Part shown: positions 9,434 through 17,672 of the stretch, one piece after another
Numbering within the stretch: position 1 is the first letter of the stretch
Layout: every line of letters starts with the position of its first letter
Assembly: GCF_001642475.1 (NCBI RefSeq)
Contig: NW_019174134.1
Span: 1 to 22,686, forward strand
From: Fonsecaea monophora
Taxonomy: Eukaryota; Ascomycota; Eurotiomycetes; Chaetothyriales; Herpotrichiellaceae
Reading direction: 5' to 3'
DNA length: 22,686 nucleotides
Notes under the pieces: model-generated
What the model saw: the letters and a program-made list of their open reading frames with translations, nothing else
Told to the model about the DNA's origin: nothing
Databases searched by the model: none
Program-made: the position numbers and the translations under genes

Positions 9434-10513
9434 ACCAATGTAAATAGATAACTTACCCCGGTTAAGTAGGCTCTCCCGATTGATGGCATCAGCTATCTCC
9501 CAGGCATGAGAAGCCCTGATTCGCTGTACAGCATTCTCCCGTCATGATCAGCATCAAAACGCAGAGCATCAATCGAATTTGCTATCGAGCCGGTTGATGG
9601 CCGGAAGAACTTGGTGTCTGAACACTGAATCATTGCCCGCGCGTGGAATAACCAGTCTGCACAGCATATTGCATGGTTGGAGGCCTTGGTAGAGTAGCCC
9701 TGGTATCCTCAAAGGTCTCGTGGAAGAGCTGTAACAGCATTCGATAGTCATCCCTACTGGTTCGTGAGAGCTTGACTCGTGGAGGTAGCTGAGGCCCCTC
9801 CCCATCCGATGAGAGGCGAAGAGAGAGACAGTCTTCTGGAATGTGAAAGGAGATGGACCTGGTGCTGGATGTTGCGAGGGACCAATGGATGCCCATCGGC
9901 TGGTCACTGTGGAGGAGCAGCAGACTTCGATGCAGCCTCTCCACCAAAACCAAGTCCCTGCATGGCGTTCGATCTCTAACCGCTTCGTGTGTCTCGTGGT
10001 CGGTAGTTATGCGTGAAGCTGGGCGATACAATTCCTCTCCGCTGTAGCGAGGCGATTGTGGCTCATGACCGAATGTGAACAACACTATATTTTACTGTCA
10101 TGTATCAGTGAAAGGTAATGGTAATGGCGATGGGGATGGCGTAGTATTAGTTTTTTCTGTGTTGTTTTACACTGATTCTCCGCTTCTCAAGGGGGGTTGA
10201 ATTTCTCCAGTGGCTCAACGCCGAGCCTCTATGGCGCCCTGAAGTCTGTACTCGTCGCAGCTGAGCCTTCTGGGGCTGACGGTGTGAGATCTGGGCCTTT
10301 TCTTTTCCTTGTCGACCTGCGGCTTGTCTGGTTGTGGAGCCGGTCTGCTACAACGTCTAGGTGCCCGATGCACACACATCTGCACATGGCAATGAAGTGC
10401 AGGCGGAGGTCGACTTGACACAGAAGTCGTCACTGTCGCGTAAGGTGCATCGATCGATCTGACTGCGCATAGACGATGATCCCCCATGCCTGCGTCTCAC
10501 CACCGCGATGTAA
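9434..10513. other. No recognised gene
   Basis: The best frame is minus 9630-10085 (151 residues), containing DDYRMLLQLFHETFEDTRA, which is helix-like; the rest is Arg/Ser-rich. The plus strand at 10112-10139 has a short TAATGG/GATGGG repeat. No RNA gene or known domain was seen. Confidence 0.4.
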
Positions 10514-10975
10514 TCAATGAATGAATGGGCAGTGTGGTAGAATGCAGTGCGATGGCGTGTAATCCGATGTATGATGTTGTAACTGTGACTTTGCCAGACC
10601 CCCATTTGTACCAGGTACCCTCTTCAGTATACCAGCTCTTTTTGTCTTATAGGGATAGACGACGTCAGCATTGATCGTCCCAATTGTGTTTCTCCCCTGC
10701 AGGTTCTCCCTGAATGCTTTGGGGTATTCGGCAACCAATCCACGAGGCCAATTTTCCTTTCGCCAACTGTTAAAGTGTGTGCGAGGACTTGGTACGAGAA
10801 TGTCTGCGTCAGCATCACTCGCCGTCGCACGGAGTGTTCGCACGAGGGGTTCCGTGACAGATTGAGTCAATTCTCTTGACGTCAGGGTGAGATCGATAGG
10901 ATATCTGATATCTCCTGACTCATGTATCTCCGCTTCACCCCATTGGAATTCGGCGCCGGTGACTCCAGAAAACAT
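10514..10975 (-). CDS. Hypothetical protein, 153 residues
   Basis: The minus-strand frame runs from a Met at 10975 (MFSGVTGAEFQW). Residues 1 to about 125 have a balanced soluble composition (for example DIRYPIDLTLTSRELTQ and SWRKENWPRG). The last 30 residues are His/Ser/Pro-rich and look like read-through into an intron or untranslated DNA, so the true end may be a splice donor near 10610. No known family is recognised. It has no signal peptide or membrane segment. Confidence 0.35.
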   Translation of the reverse strand: MFSGVTGAEFQWGEAEIHESGDIRYPIDLTLTSRELTQSVTEPLVRTLRATASDADADILVPSPRTHFNSWRKENWPRGLVAEYPKAFRENLQGRNTIGTINADVVYPYKTKRAGILKRVPGTNGGLAKSQLQHHTSDYTPSHCILPHCPFIH

Positions 10976-11576
10976 GGTGTCGTTTGGAGCTTCGCGGTCG
11001 TGGTCGCCGAGAAGTAAGGGAACATGAAGTGGGAAGGACGGAGAGATGGTTCTGGCCCGTGAACATTGTTAGGTCGGTCCTCGGTCAACTAGCCGAATGG
11101 CAATTTGCTCCGGGCTATGTCAATGGCACCAACCTGGAGCTGTCAGGTGTGTACCCTAGCACCAAGCTGGTGGGACTGTGGCTTTCTCATCTGGGGCCTC
11201 CAGGTCTTTGGCGTTGGTCCACCGGCGGCGCACGTCTTGGGATTCGGGCAGATTACCCAACTGCGGCCAAAAAGTGACAATCCAACGGCTGAAACAGAAC
11301 GCTTTTCCTGCTCACGTTTCTTCTCAAGAGGATGCCATCGGCTAAATCGTGCACGACACTCTGACTCGAACTGCAAAACTTCCACCGAAGGTCGTGGAGA
11401 ACAGAGTTACTCGTACTCTCTTTGGTCGCAGATGTACGACGACATTTCGCCGTTGCAGTCAATAGCCTGTAGGGTTTCCGAAAGGTTTGAGCTTTGGGAG
11501 ATTCTTCTCATGGAGTTTGGGAATACTTGGTGCACGCGCCCGTGCCCTGGTCAGTTTCTGTTTCGGTTTTCGGTAG
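10976..11576. other. No recognised gene upstream of the LEU2 fragment
   Basis: The first LEU2 exon, which should carry the GDGIGPE nucleotide-binding loop, was searched for on the plus strand and not found. A 196-residue plus-strand frame (11105-11695) runs into the LEU2 exon in a different frame and is Cys/Ser/Trp-rich, which I take as chance. A TTTTCGGTAG splice acceptor is at 11567-11576. Confidence 0.5.
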
Positions 11577-12106
11577 GCAATGCGAGTTCTGGACACTGTC
11601 GAAATCGCCTCCCAGGGCCGGCTCAAGTTCGAATTCAACCATCAGATACGCGGCGGATGCAGTATCGACAAGCACGGGACGCCTATTACGGATGAGGTGC
11701 TGAAGATTGTAAAGGAAGAGAGCGATGCCGTGTTGTTTGGGAGTGTGGGCGGACCTGATGGTAAGTCTTATTCCCCCTTTAATGTCAGCTTTTCGTCGCT
11801 GGTTGCGTTTCATTACTTAAAAGCTGAACGCCCGACAATGACATTCCGTAAAGGAGAACGGCCTGGCTAAACCTGGAATCTGGTCTCCTGCGTCTCCGCC
11901 AGCACCTGGACGCTTTCGCCAATACTCGCTCGTATACATTCTACTCCCGCTCGTTGTTGTCACTATCCCCTCTGAAAGCTTCTATCGTCGAGGGCACGAA
12001 TTGCATCGTCCTGCGCAAGAACTGCAGCGGTGCCTACTTCGGTACCAAGGTCGAAGAAGCCGACTTTGTCAGTGACTCGTGGGCGTATCGACGGGACGAA
12101 GTCGAA
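11577..12106 (+). pseudogene. LEU2: 3-isopropylmalate dehydrogenase fragment (two exon parts)
   Basis: LEU2 oxidises 3-isopropylmalate in leucine synthesis. Exon part 1 (11577-11760) follows a TAG acceptor and reads GGCSIDKHGTPITDEVL and VLFGSVGGP, hallmarks of the N-terminal third of fungal IPMDH. It ends at a perfect GTAAGT donor (11761-11766). Part 2 (from about 11852) reads GLLRLRQHLDAFANTR, SPLKASIVEGT and GAYFG, the following conserved block, to about 12106. Joined across the obvious intron the phases do not match, and an in-frame TAA (11849-11851) limits part 2 upstream, so an indel or unusual splice is needed. The first exon (GDGIGPE) and everything after the EVER-equivalent are missing, including SRLWRK and the EPxHGSAPD cofactor loop. 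About 145 of some 360 residues are present. A GCAAGT at 12111-12116 could be a GC-AG donor, but no downstream LEU2 exon appears within the window. Confidence 0.85.
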
Positions 12107-12118
12107 CTAGGCAAGTAC

Positions 12119-12268
12119 CAGATGAGTGAAGATGTTGACCGACTCGTTGTGCAGGTGACCCGGAAACCAGACACAAGTGACCCATGAATTGCCCACCAGG
12201 CGATATCCCGACCTGGTGAAGTGATTGTCTTGATACCATTCGGGTAGTTCTTCAAACGTGTAGCGCAC
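12119..12268 (-). pseudogene. PAQR / hemolysin III family receptor fragment (N-terminal cytosolic domain)
   Basis: PAQR proteins (fungal IZH, animal adiponectin receptors) are seven-helix membrane proteins acting in lipid and zinc homeostasis. The minus strand reads TFEELPEWYQDNHF, then SGYR, then HLHNESVNIFTHL, matching the conserved stretch just before TM1 of the family. The match covers about 50 residues and stops at 12119 at a CTG|GTACTTG that could be a splice donor. None of the seven membrane helices is found to the left, where LEU2 sequence lies on the other strand. The frame is open upstream to 12418, but those residues are not PAQR-like. This is a single exon-sized fragment. Confidence 0.8.
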
Positions 12269-12705
12269 CATTAGGCGTGCTTGTGTATCAAGTCTGCAAG
12301 AGCATGTTGGCCAGTAGCCTTTTCTCATAAGATTGCGCTTTCGTGTCCATCCCTTTGGATGTGGCGTAAGTGAATGAGACTGTGAGGTTCCATTTCCGCA
12401 ACGGTTTGGGAGCCGCACGGCAGTAGTTCATCATGAATTGAGATTGTAGGGATGGTGGCATCATAGTTCTTGTTCGGAACATAGAAAACGTGTCTGACCC
12501 TCGATAGCGTGGCGGTCGCAAGCGCATGCGGTTGAGGGGTTCGACGGGTAGATCTGACGTGGTCCAAGACTCGGGCGTGGAGAGCCAGCCAGGAATACAA
12601 CGGGGACTGTATCGAATCAGCTTGAACAAGAGCCACCAGTAAAAGATGGAGGTCACAATCTCCTAGAGCCCAGCGCGCGCGCGCGCGCGAGAGAGAGACA
12701 TACAA
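12269..12705 (-). other. Coding-like segment 5' of the PAQR fragment
   Basis: Two overlapping minus-strand frames (12288-12656 and 12325-12705) are open. The more protein-like one contains VFYVPNKNYDATIPTISIHDELL followed by EMEPHSLI. The last element has a diverged relative near 14050-14075 on the same strand (EIEPYSLI). It is not recognised as PAQR. It may be a separate fragment or the 5' exon of an unknown gene. Confidence 0.25.
12673..12697. repeat. (GC)n-(GA)n microsatellite
   Basis: An alternating GC run (12673-12689) passes directly into a GA run (12689-12697). Confidence 0.95.
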
Positions 12706-12775
12706 TCCAAGTGGAAGAGTTTAGGGATGAGTGTAAACCTTTGGCGATAAACACGGCCCTCGGCGAAAGTAAACC

Positions 12776-13028
12776 AGGATCTGCAACGCCAGAGTTCCAC
12801 CTTTTCTAACCAACGCTAGCAGGGCTTCAAGGGCCAAGGACGGAGTGTGTTGCCAGTGTGTGTTTTGCTAGCGATCGTAGAACCCTGTGCTCGACCAACC
12901 GCGACGAATGACCGCCCGAGTCCGGAGGCGCACCAAGGAACCCGGCTTTGACCGCGAGTCTGACTAGGATCTGTAACGCCACAGTTCCACCTTTTCTGAC
13001 CAACGCCAGTAGGGCCTTCAAGGGCCGA
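12776..13028. repeat. Diverged direct repeat pair, about 63 bp, period about 190 bp
   Basis: Copy 1 (12776-12837) and copy 2 (12966-13028) share AGGATCTG[C/T]AACGCCA and most of the next 50 bases, differing at about eight bases and one indel. On the minus strand both copies read ALLALVRKGGT, then V or L, then ALQILV, and most differences fall at third codon positions. They look like relics of a coding repeat. The intervening 130 bp shows no further internal repeat. Confidence 0.75.
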
Positions 13029-13031
13029 GGA

Positions 13032-13763
13032 TTGAGTGGGGGAGAGGAGCAGGTTTCAGATAGGCAAGAGGCGATTTTAAGTGGCTTGTAAATCGGTCAG
13101 TTTCGTGGCTCCACAACTTGTCTCGCAGAGGTATTTTTGAGAGGCGCTTTCCACAGACGAATATATGTTGCCAGATAAACAGATTGAAACCCATTTGATG
13201 ATAGTTTGATGAGATTTTGGTAGAGTTATTGATGAAAGTGTTGACGGAACTGAGATGGGAGTGGCGGAGGTGAAGTGGAAAGTGAAATTCGGAGCGGAAT
13301 AACTATGATCCGAGGTCCCGTGTTTTGTGTTTTTGATAACTAATGGATAAGCTCCGCGGAATAAGGCTGACTAATTAAAGCGCCCTTTTGTTCAGTTTTG
13401 CCCGTAATACCGAACTGGGGGAGGCTCTTAGGCAGAGGCATCAACTCGTACGGCGGTTGGCATAGTGTTTGGGGGTAACGACTATCGCACAGTAACACTG
13501 AAGTAGCATCGAAGATCCCGATCAGATAGATTCCATGACTTGATCGATCACTGTTCTCAACCTGTTGATTGAGATACTTGGTAGATTGATTGTGTGTGTG
13601 TCTTCTGTGAAGGACTGATCCTGTTGAACGATCTTAGAGGAAAAGAACCCTCAGACCTAGAGTCTGAGATCCAGCCAAACAGGAGGCTGGAGTGTCATCC
13701 TGTACACTGGACAGGCAAATTCCACCAAGCTCGTTCCAGCCTGTAGATTCTCCCCTTATAATA
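13032..13763. other. AT-richer intergenic stretch, no gene seen
   Basis: There are no open frames of note on either strand over this interval and no recognisable RNA gene. The base composition is less GC-rich than the flanks, as is usual for fungal intergenic DNA. Confidence 0.6.
13650..13668. repeat. Inverted repeat, 7-bp stem
   Basis: CTCAGAC (13650-13656) and GTCTGAG (13662-13668) are exact complements around CTAGA. Confidence 0.7.
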
Positions 13764-13821
13764 CTAGCTCAGCTACGCTTCGCTAGATAAAGGGACCTTT
13801 CTACCGGCTCGCCGGAGCTAG
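13764..13821. repeat. Nested inverted repeats, cloverleaf-like
   Basis: CTAGCTC (13764-13770) and GAGCTAG (13815-13821) are exact complements. Inside them are AAAGG-GA-CCTTT (13789-13800) and CCGGC-TC-GCCGG (13804-13815), the latter sharing one base with the outer arm. CTAGC (13764-13768) can instead pair with GCTAG (13782-13786). It does not have tRNA A or B boxes. It may be the end of a mobile element, as a hairpin close to a terminal CTAG recalls Helitron 3' ends, but the spacing is not canonical. Confidence 0.5.
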
Positions 13822-14403
13822 AATAGGGAAAATAGGTTCCGGATGCTCCGTAGGTAGTAATGTAAATGGGTCATCGGATGACGTACATCGCCTGTTGCGC
13901 AAGTGTCCGTCGGAAAGGGACAATCATCCAGGGTGAAACAGGAACATGGCAGAGGGACAAGCAAACAAAGGACAAAAGGGTCCAGGTGGAAATGCTGCAT
14001 GAGAGCCCTGGTTGTTGAGAGCCTTCCCACCTATGGCTTTTCTTCGTGATGAGACTGTAAGGTTCAATTTCTTGCCCGACCAGCTTCCCCCCCGTCGGTA
14101 AAGAATGTGGACGACCCCGTCGAATCAAGGGGCTTTGATTCCCAACACGGCGTGGTTTTCAGGTTCTTTCTTCGTCATCGTTGGTGAGGTCAATGGATTG
14201 AAGGGTAGACTTTTTCCACGCCAGGAATTTCCTTCCATCCACTGACAAATCTGTCTGATGGGCTCTGTCATTGCACAGGCCGATCGAATTTCCCAGCACC
14301 ATTCTGCGCCCGTTCTTTCGGCAGTTGAGTATTCATATGAGGTTTTGAGGTTGTTTCCAGGAGTCTTGTGGGCCAAGGTCAAACCCACATTCTTCACCCT
14401 CTT
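13822..14403. other. No recognised gene
   Basis: Short minus-strand frames at 13871-14128 and 14125-14397 carry no known domain. A 23-bp stretch at 14049-14071 matches 12374-12396 with two differences. Confidence 0.45.
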
Positions 14404-14427
14404 TGTAGATGTAGATGTAGATGTAGC
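14404..14427. repeat. (TGTAGA)n hexanucleotide microsatellite
   Basis: Four tandem copies of TGTAGA, the last ending TGTAGC, lie about 35 bp before the minisatellite. Confidence 0.9.
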
Positions 14428-14459
14428 CGTTGAGGTCCAGGCACTTTAATGTACTCAGC

Positions 14460-14862
14460 CAGATGGAATGTTACCTGCCAGATGGACTGCTCCCTTCAGA
14501 TGGAATACCAAATGGAATGTCAGATGGAATGCCAAATGGAATAGCAGATGGAATGTGCCCTACTCGATGGAATGTTCCCTTCAAATGGAATGTTCCCTTC
14601 AGATGGACTGCTCCCTTCAGATGGAATACCAAATGGAATGTCAGATGGAATGCCAAATGGAATAGCAGATGGAATGTGCCCTACTCGATGGAATGTTCCC
14701 TTCAAATGGAATGTTCCCTTCAAATGGAATGTTCCCTTCAAATGGAATGTTCCCTTCAAATGGAATGTTCCCTTCAGATGGACTGCTCCCTTCAGATGGA
14801 ATGCCAAATGGAATGTCAGATGGAATGTACCCTTCAAATGGAATGTACCCTTCAAATGGGAT
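14460..14862. repeat. Higher-order minisatellite (18-bp unit in a 121-bp block)
   Basis: The basic unit is TTCCCTTCAAATGGAATG, with variants carrying CAGATGGACTG or CCAAATGGAATG. A 121-bp block starting CAGATGGACTGCTCCC at 14479 is repeated at 14600 and begins again at 14775. The last interval is 175 bp, exactly 121 plus three extra 18-bp units. The 18-bp unit keeps frame and gives five stop-free readings (for example NVPFKW on plus), so the several open frames of 60-150 residues here follow from the repeat and are not evidence of a gene. The 121-bp period is not a multiple of three. Confidence 0.95.
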
Positions 14863-14872
14863 TAGAATTGTA

Positions 14873-15507
14873 ACACGAGCGCCTGTTGTGTTTTCGCACA
14901 ACCTTTTCACAAAACGGCAACACCGACGACATCTCGTACGCGGGCGTTATTGGCGAGTGGCTTCCAGCAGCGCATCCATCTTCAGGTTGACAATGCCCGT
15001 CAGACACGGAGTGACCGCCGTCGAGAAGGGCAAAGGTCACCTGTCGCACTGCCGGGCGCTTGAGCGCCAGGTCGCGTCGAGACAATTATCTCTCTGGCGA
15101 AGATAAATCGTCGTCATTCAGGTCTGGCGGCCGCTGTTGCCGTGTACCAAAGTCACCTGGAATGTCCGAGCGTCGGATCTGCAGCAAAAGCTGCCCTGGT
15201 GGCTGAATGAGCGAAACTCTTCTGGAAAGTTAAGGGCTCAACGGAAGAGGGTTGTCACGTGTGGCGCTAGGCCAGGTTGGGACTAGCCCGATATTTGTTC
15301 TCCCCTCTTTTATTCAGGTAGATCGAGTCACTAGGACTCTTCCTCCTCTCTCTTCAGACAGAAAAGAGCTCAACAAACCAAACCAATCTGCCATTGCGGC
15401 AACCAAATCCTTTTTCCTAGTTGTGGGCTGGTGTCGAGACTCATTCGGTTGAACGTCTTGCAACAGACGCCACAAAACCGATCGAGACGTCTGGTTCAAA
15501 GTCTTGC
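14873..15507. other. No recognised gene
   Basis: Frames on both strands are short and overlapping. Nothing recognisable was seen, and no RNA gene. Confidence 0.5.
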
Positions 15508-15667
15508 TCGTTGCCGCAGAAGCTCGATGGACATTCGGAGCCAGGAAACAAGATCCAGTCGTGGTTCGTGATAGCGTGCTGGATGAATCTCGTTGCCCAA
15601 GAAGCTTGATGGACATTCGGAGCCACGAAACAAGATCCAGTCGTGGTTCGTGATAGCGTGCTGGATG
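15508..15667. repeat. 82-bp tandem duplication
   Basis: CTCGTTGCC at 15508 recurs at 15590. The 67-bp stretch at 15519-15585 recurs at 15601-15667 with two substitutions (C/T, G/C). The low divergence points to a recent event. It lies about 40 bp beyond the 3' end of the E1-fragment reading frame. Confidence 0.9.
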
Positions 15668-15708
15668 CATTCAATGCAAAGAAGTCATGTCCAAGCTGGG
15701 ATAGTCGT

Positions 15709-16290
15709 TTATTGTAGTTGGTCCTTGGGATTCCAAGCCTTCGGGGAGAGCAGCAAAGGAGAGCAGCTCGCCTTCGGTGACGCTCTGAACTGCTCAAAGT
15801 CTTCAGCGGTGTAGAAGCTGACAGCACATCTGGTGTCCGTGCACTTGGAGGATAGTGGCGTAGGCCAGTTTAACTTGTAGCAGTTCATGACATCTGATAC
15901 ACGCTCTCCCATTCTCCCGGTAAAGTAGTAGGCAGTCTCCTCTGGTTTGACCACTTTACCAGGCACCCAAGGGGCGACAGGCAGACCAGTCTCATCAATA
16001 TCGTCTACAATGCCGCTGATAGGATTCTCTCCGGTAATGTCGCCCACTGTGAAGTCCTTCCCAAAGTCGGTGAAGATGTAGCCGAATAGACCAAACGTGT
16101 CAGCAATCACCAGGTAAATGCCATTCTGGTGGCAATAATCGGAAATCGTGAGTTGATTTTTCAGAGATGTGGTTGTGAGCACGATGACTTGGTATTTTTT
16201 GAGTTGGCTCAAGTCATCAGTTAATGCCTTGGCCTTGGCCGGATTTCCTGCCTCACTGGAGACGGAATTCTGACGGGGACTGGGTACCAA
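15709..16290 (-). pseudogene. UBA1: Ubiquitin-activating enzyme E1 fragment
   Basis: UBA1 activates ubiquitin with ATP and passes it to E2 enzymes. About 82 residues (roughly 16227-15982) match the inactive adenylation half of fungal E1: QVIVLTTTSLKNQL, NGIYLVIADTFGLFGYIF, then FTVGDITGENPISGIVDDID. The stretch starts close after a GCAG acceptor-like sequence (about 16243 on minus) and is followed by GTAAAG at about 15961, so it could be one exon. The frame stays open to TAG at 15709, but the rest (for example ETAYYFTGRMGERVSDVMN) is not E1-like to my eye. The glycine-rich nucleotide loop upstream, the catalytic cysteine domain and the ubiquitin-fold domain are all absent from the window. E1 is normally about 1,000 residues. 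It is likely a gene fragment or a lone exon of a rearranged copy. Confidence 0.75.
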
Positions 16291-17649
16291 GAGACTGAAC
16301 GAAGATATCGACGTCGATGCCGCATCGTGGCAACTCCCTGGCCTCTATCGCCACACAAGCTTCCAACCAGCTTGCTGCCCCGAAGAGACCACTGACCATA
16401 CAGTCAGATCTCCATGCCATAAGGTCGGTTGCCATAGGATCTCCGTACCATGGGATGTGTATGGACTGCCAGCTCTTAGTCTGCTCGCGTATATTGCTGA
16501 AAGACCCCGTACTGCTGTAAGACCCCGTATTGCTGTATTGCGTATACCGGGAGTGAATTCGGCTCTTCTCGACTCTCGACTTCTGGGGCCAAAGCCCTAC
16601 CGTGGATGGCGAGTTAAGTTTCCGGTAGCCCAAAGGGCCGACAAATCGTCATCCATGTGGTCACTACTCGTGATATAATGCCATAGCTTTGGGAAAGTTC
16701 CGGCGTGCCGCGTCAGTGCATTCTCCCACGGAATTTTCCAATCTTTCTGTTTCGGGTTCGGTCGAATCTGCTGCACCGAAGCTGGTATAACAACTCCCAT
16801 CGGTGATTCGACATTTGTGACCGTGAAGGTTCCGTTCTGTGACGGGAGCTGTCCTTGCTCCTTGATACCCTCGGCTTCGCATTGCGCCCTTGAGCCCTTG
16901 CATCCTCCTCGCTACCCAACCTTGGGCAGATTTTGGCGCCCTTTGGCCCTTTGTGTGTTGGTGTTTGCATTTCCTTTCCCTCTCTTCTCCTGTGTGTGGA
17001 TCGGGCAGACATGGTACCGTCAAAGAGGACGTTGGGATGTAGGACGTCTGGGATCGGAGCTGGCTGGCTGGCTGGCTGGCGAGCGAGTGTGACCGAGAAA
17101 TGGCCAGGTCAGGAACCTGTTCGAAGGGATTGATGGATATGCTGTCCCAGGCCGAATGTGGCCCTACAAAGCGTCTTTGTTGCGACAATTTTCCTGCAGT
17201 TGAGCTGCCTCTGGATGTGTCTCGTGGAGGCTCATCTCAGCTTCGTGTCGGCCGCGCATCCCAGGCATTTCTCAGAAGCCTTTAGAACATAGGCTGGAGG
17301 TACACTGAAGATCTTCGACGCTTCTGAGGTGCTGCTCATCACGGGTGTCTGTGTCCAGTGCCGTGGCGTGCTTCGCGGTGCAAAGTATATGCTGGATGGA
17401 CGTATCGTGTCTTTGAAATGTATTCGATAGCCTGGCGCCTTGTTGTCATCCCCCAGTCAAGGGGAGCCATTTCTTGAGGCTTTCTCGAATGTCCACGGCT
17501 CGTGAAACGCTCTCCCAGCCCTCCCCATCGTCCATCTTCGAAGTTACACCAATAAAAGCCCATTTAGAGGACAATGCCTCGGTCATAACGGGGACCTCTG
17601 CTGGTGTCTCATAAACCCTCGGACATCCGCCACCGCCTCCAGCGTCTCT
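16291..17649. other. No recognised gene
   Basis: A 174-residue minus frame (16664-17188) and an overlapping hydrophobic plus frame (16817-17092) compete, and neither shows a domain. E1 exons were searched for on the minus strand up to 16650 without success. Short tandem motifs (ACCCCGTA repeats near 16503-16530) are present. Confidence 0.45.
17061..17080. repeat. (TGGC)5 microsatellite
   Basis: Five exact TGGC units. Confidence 0.95.
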
Positions 17650-17672
17650 TTACCCAAGGTCGACGACCCAGA

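Noticed and set aside
11105..11695. 196-residue plus-strand protein
   Set aside because: Its 3' end overlaps LEU2 exon sequence in another frame, and its composition is not protein-like.
13764..13821. tRNA gene
   Set aside because: The stems suggest a cloverleaf but arm lengths, the GGTTCGA-type T loop and the D-arm consensus are absent.
14430..14910. Repeat proteins on both strands (NVPFKW, MECSLQ, HLKGTF repeats)
   Set aside because: The 18-bp unit has no stop in five readings, so long frames are automatic; there is no start context or flanking domain, and the 121-bp period shifts the frame.
16817..17092. Membrane protein on plus strand
   Set aside because: The hydrophobic run (LALCVLVFAFPFPLFSCVW) comes from a pyrimidine-rich stretch and is followed by the TGGC microsatellite; no family match.
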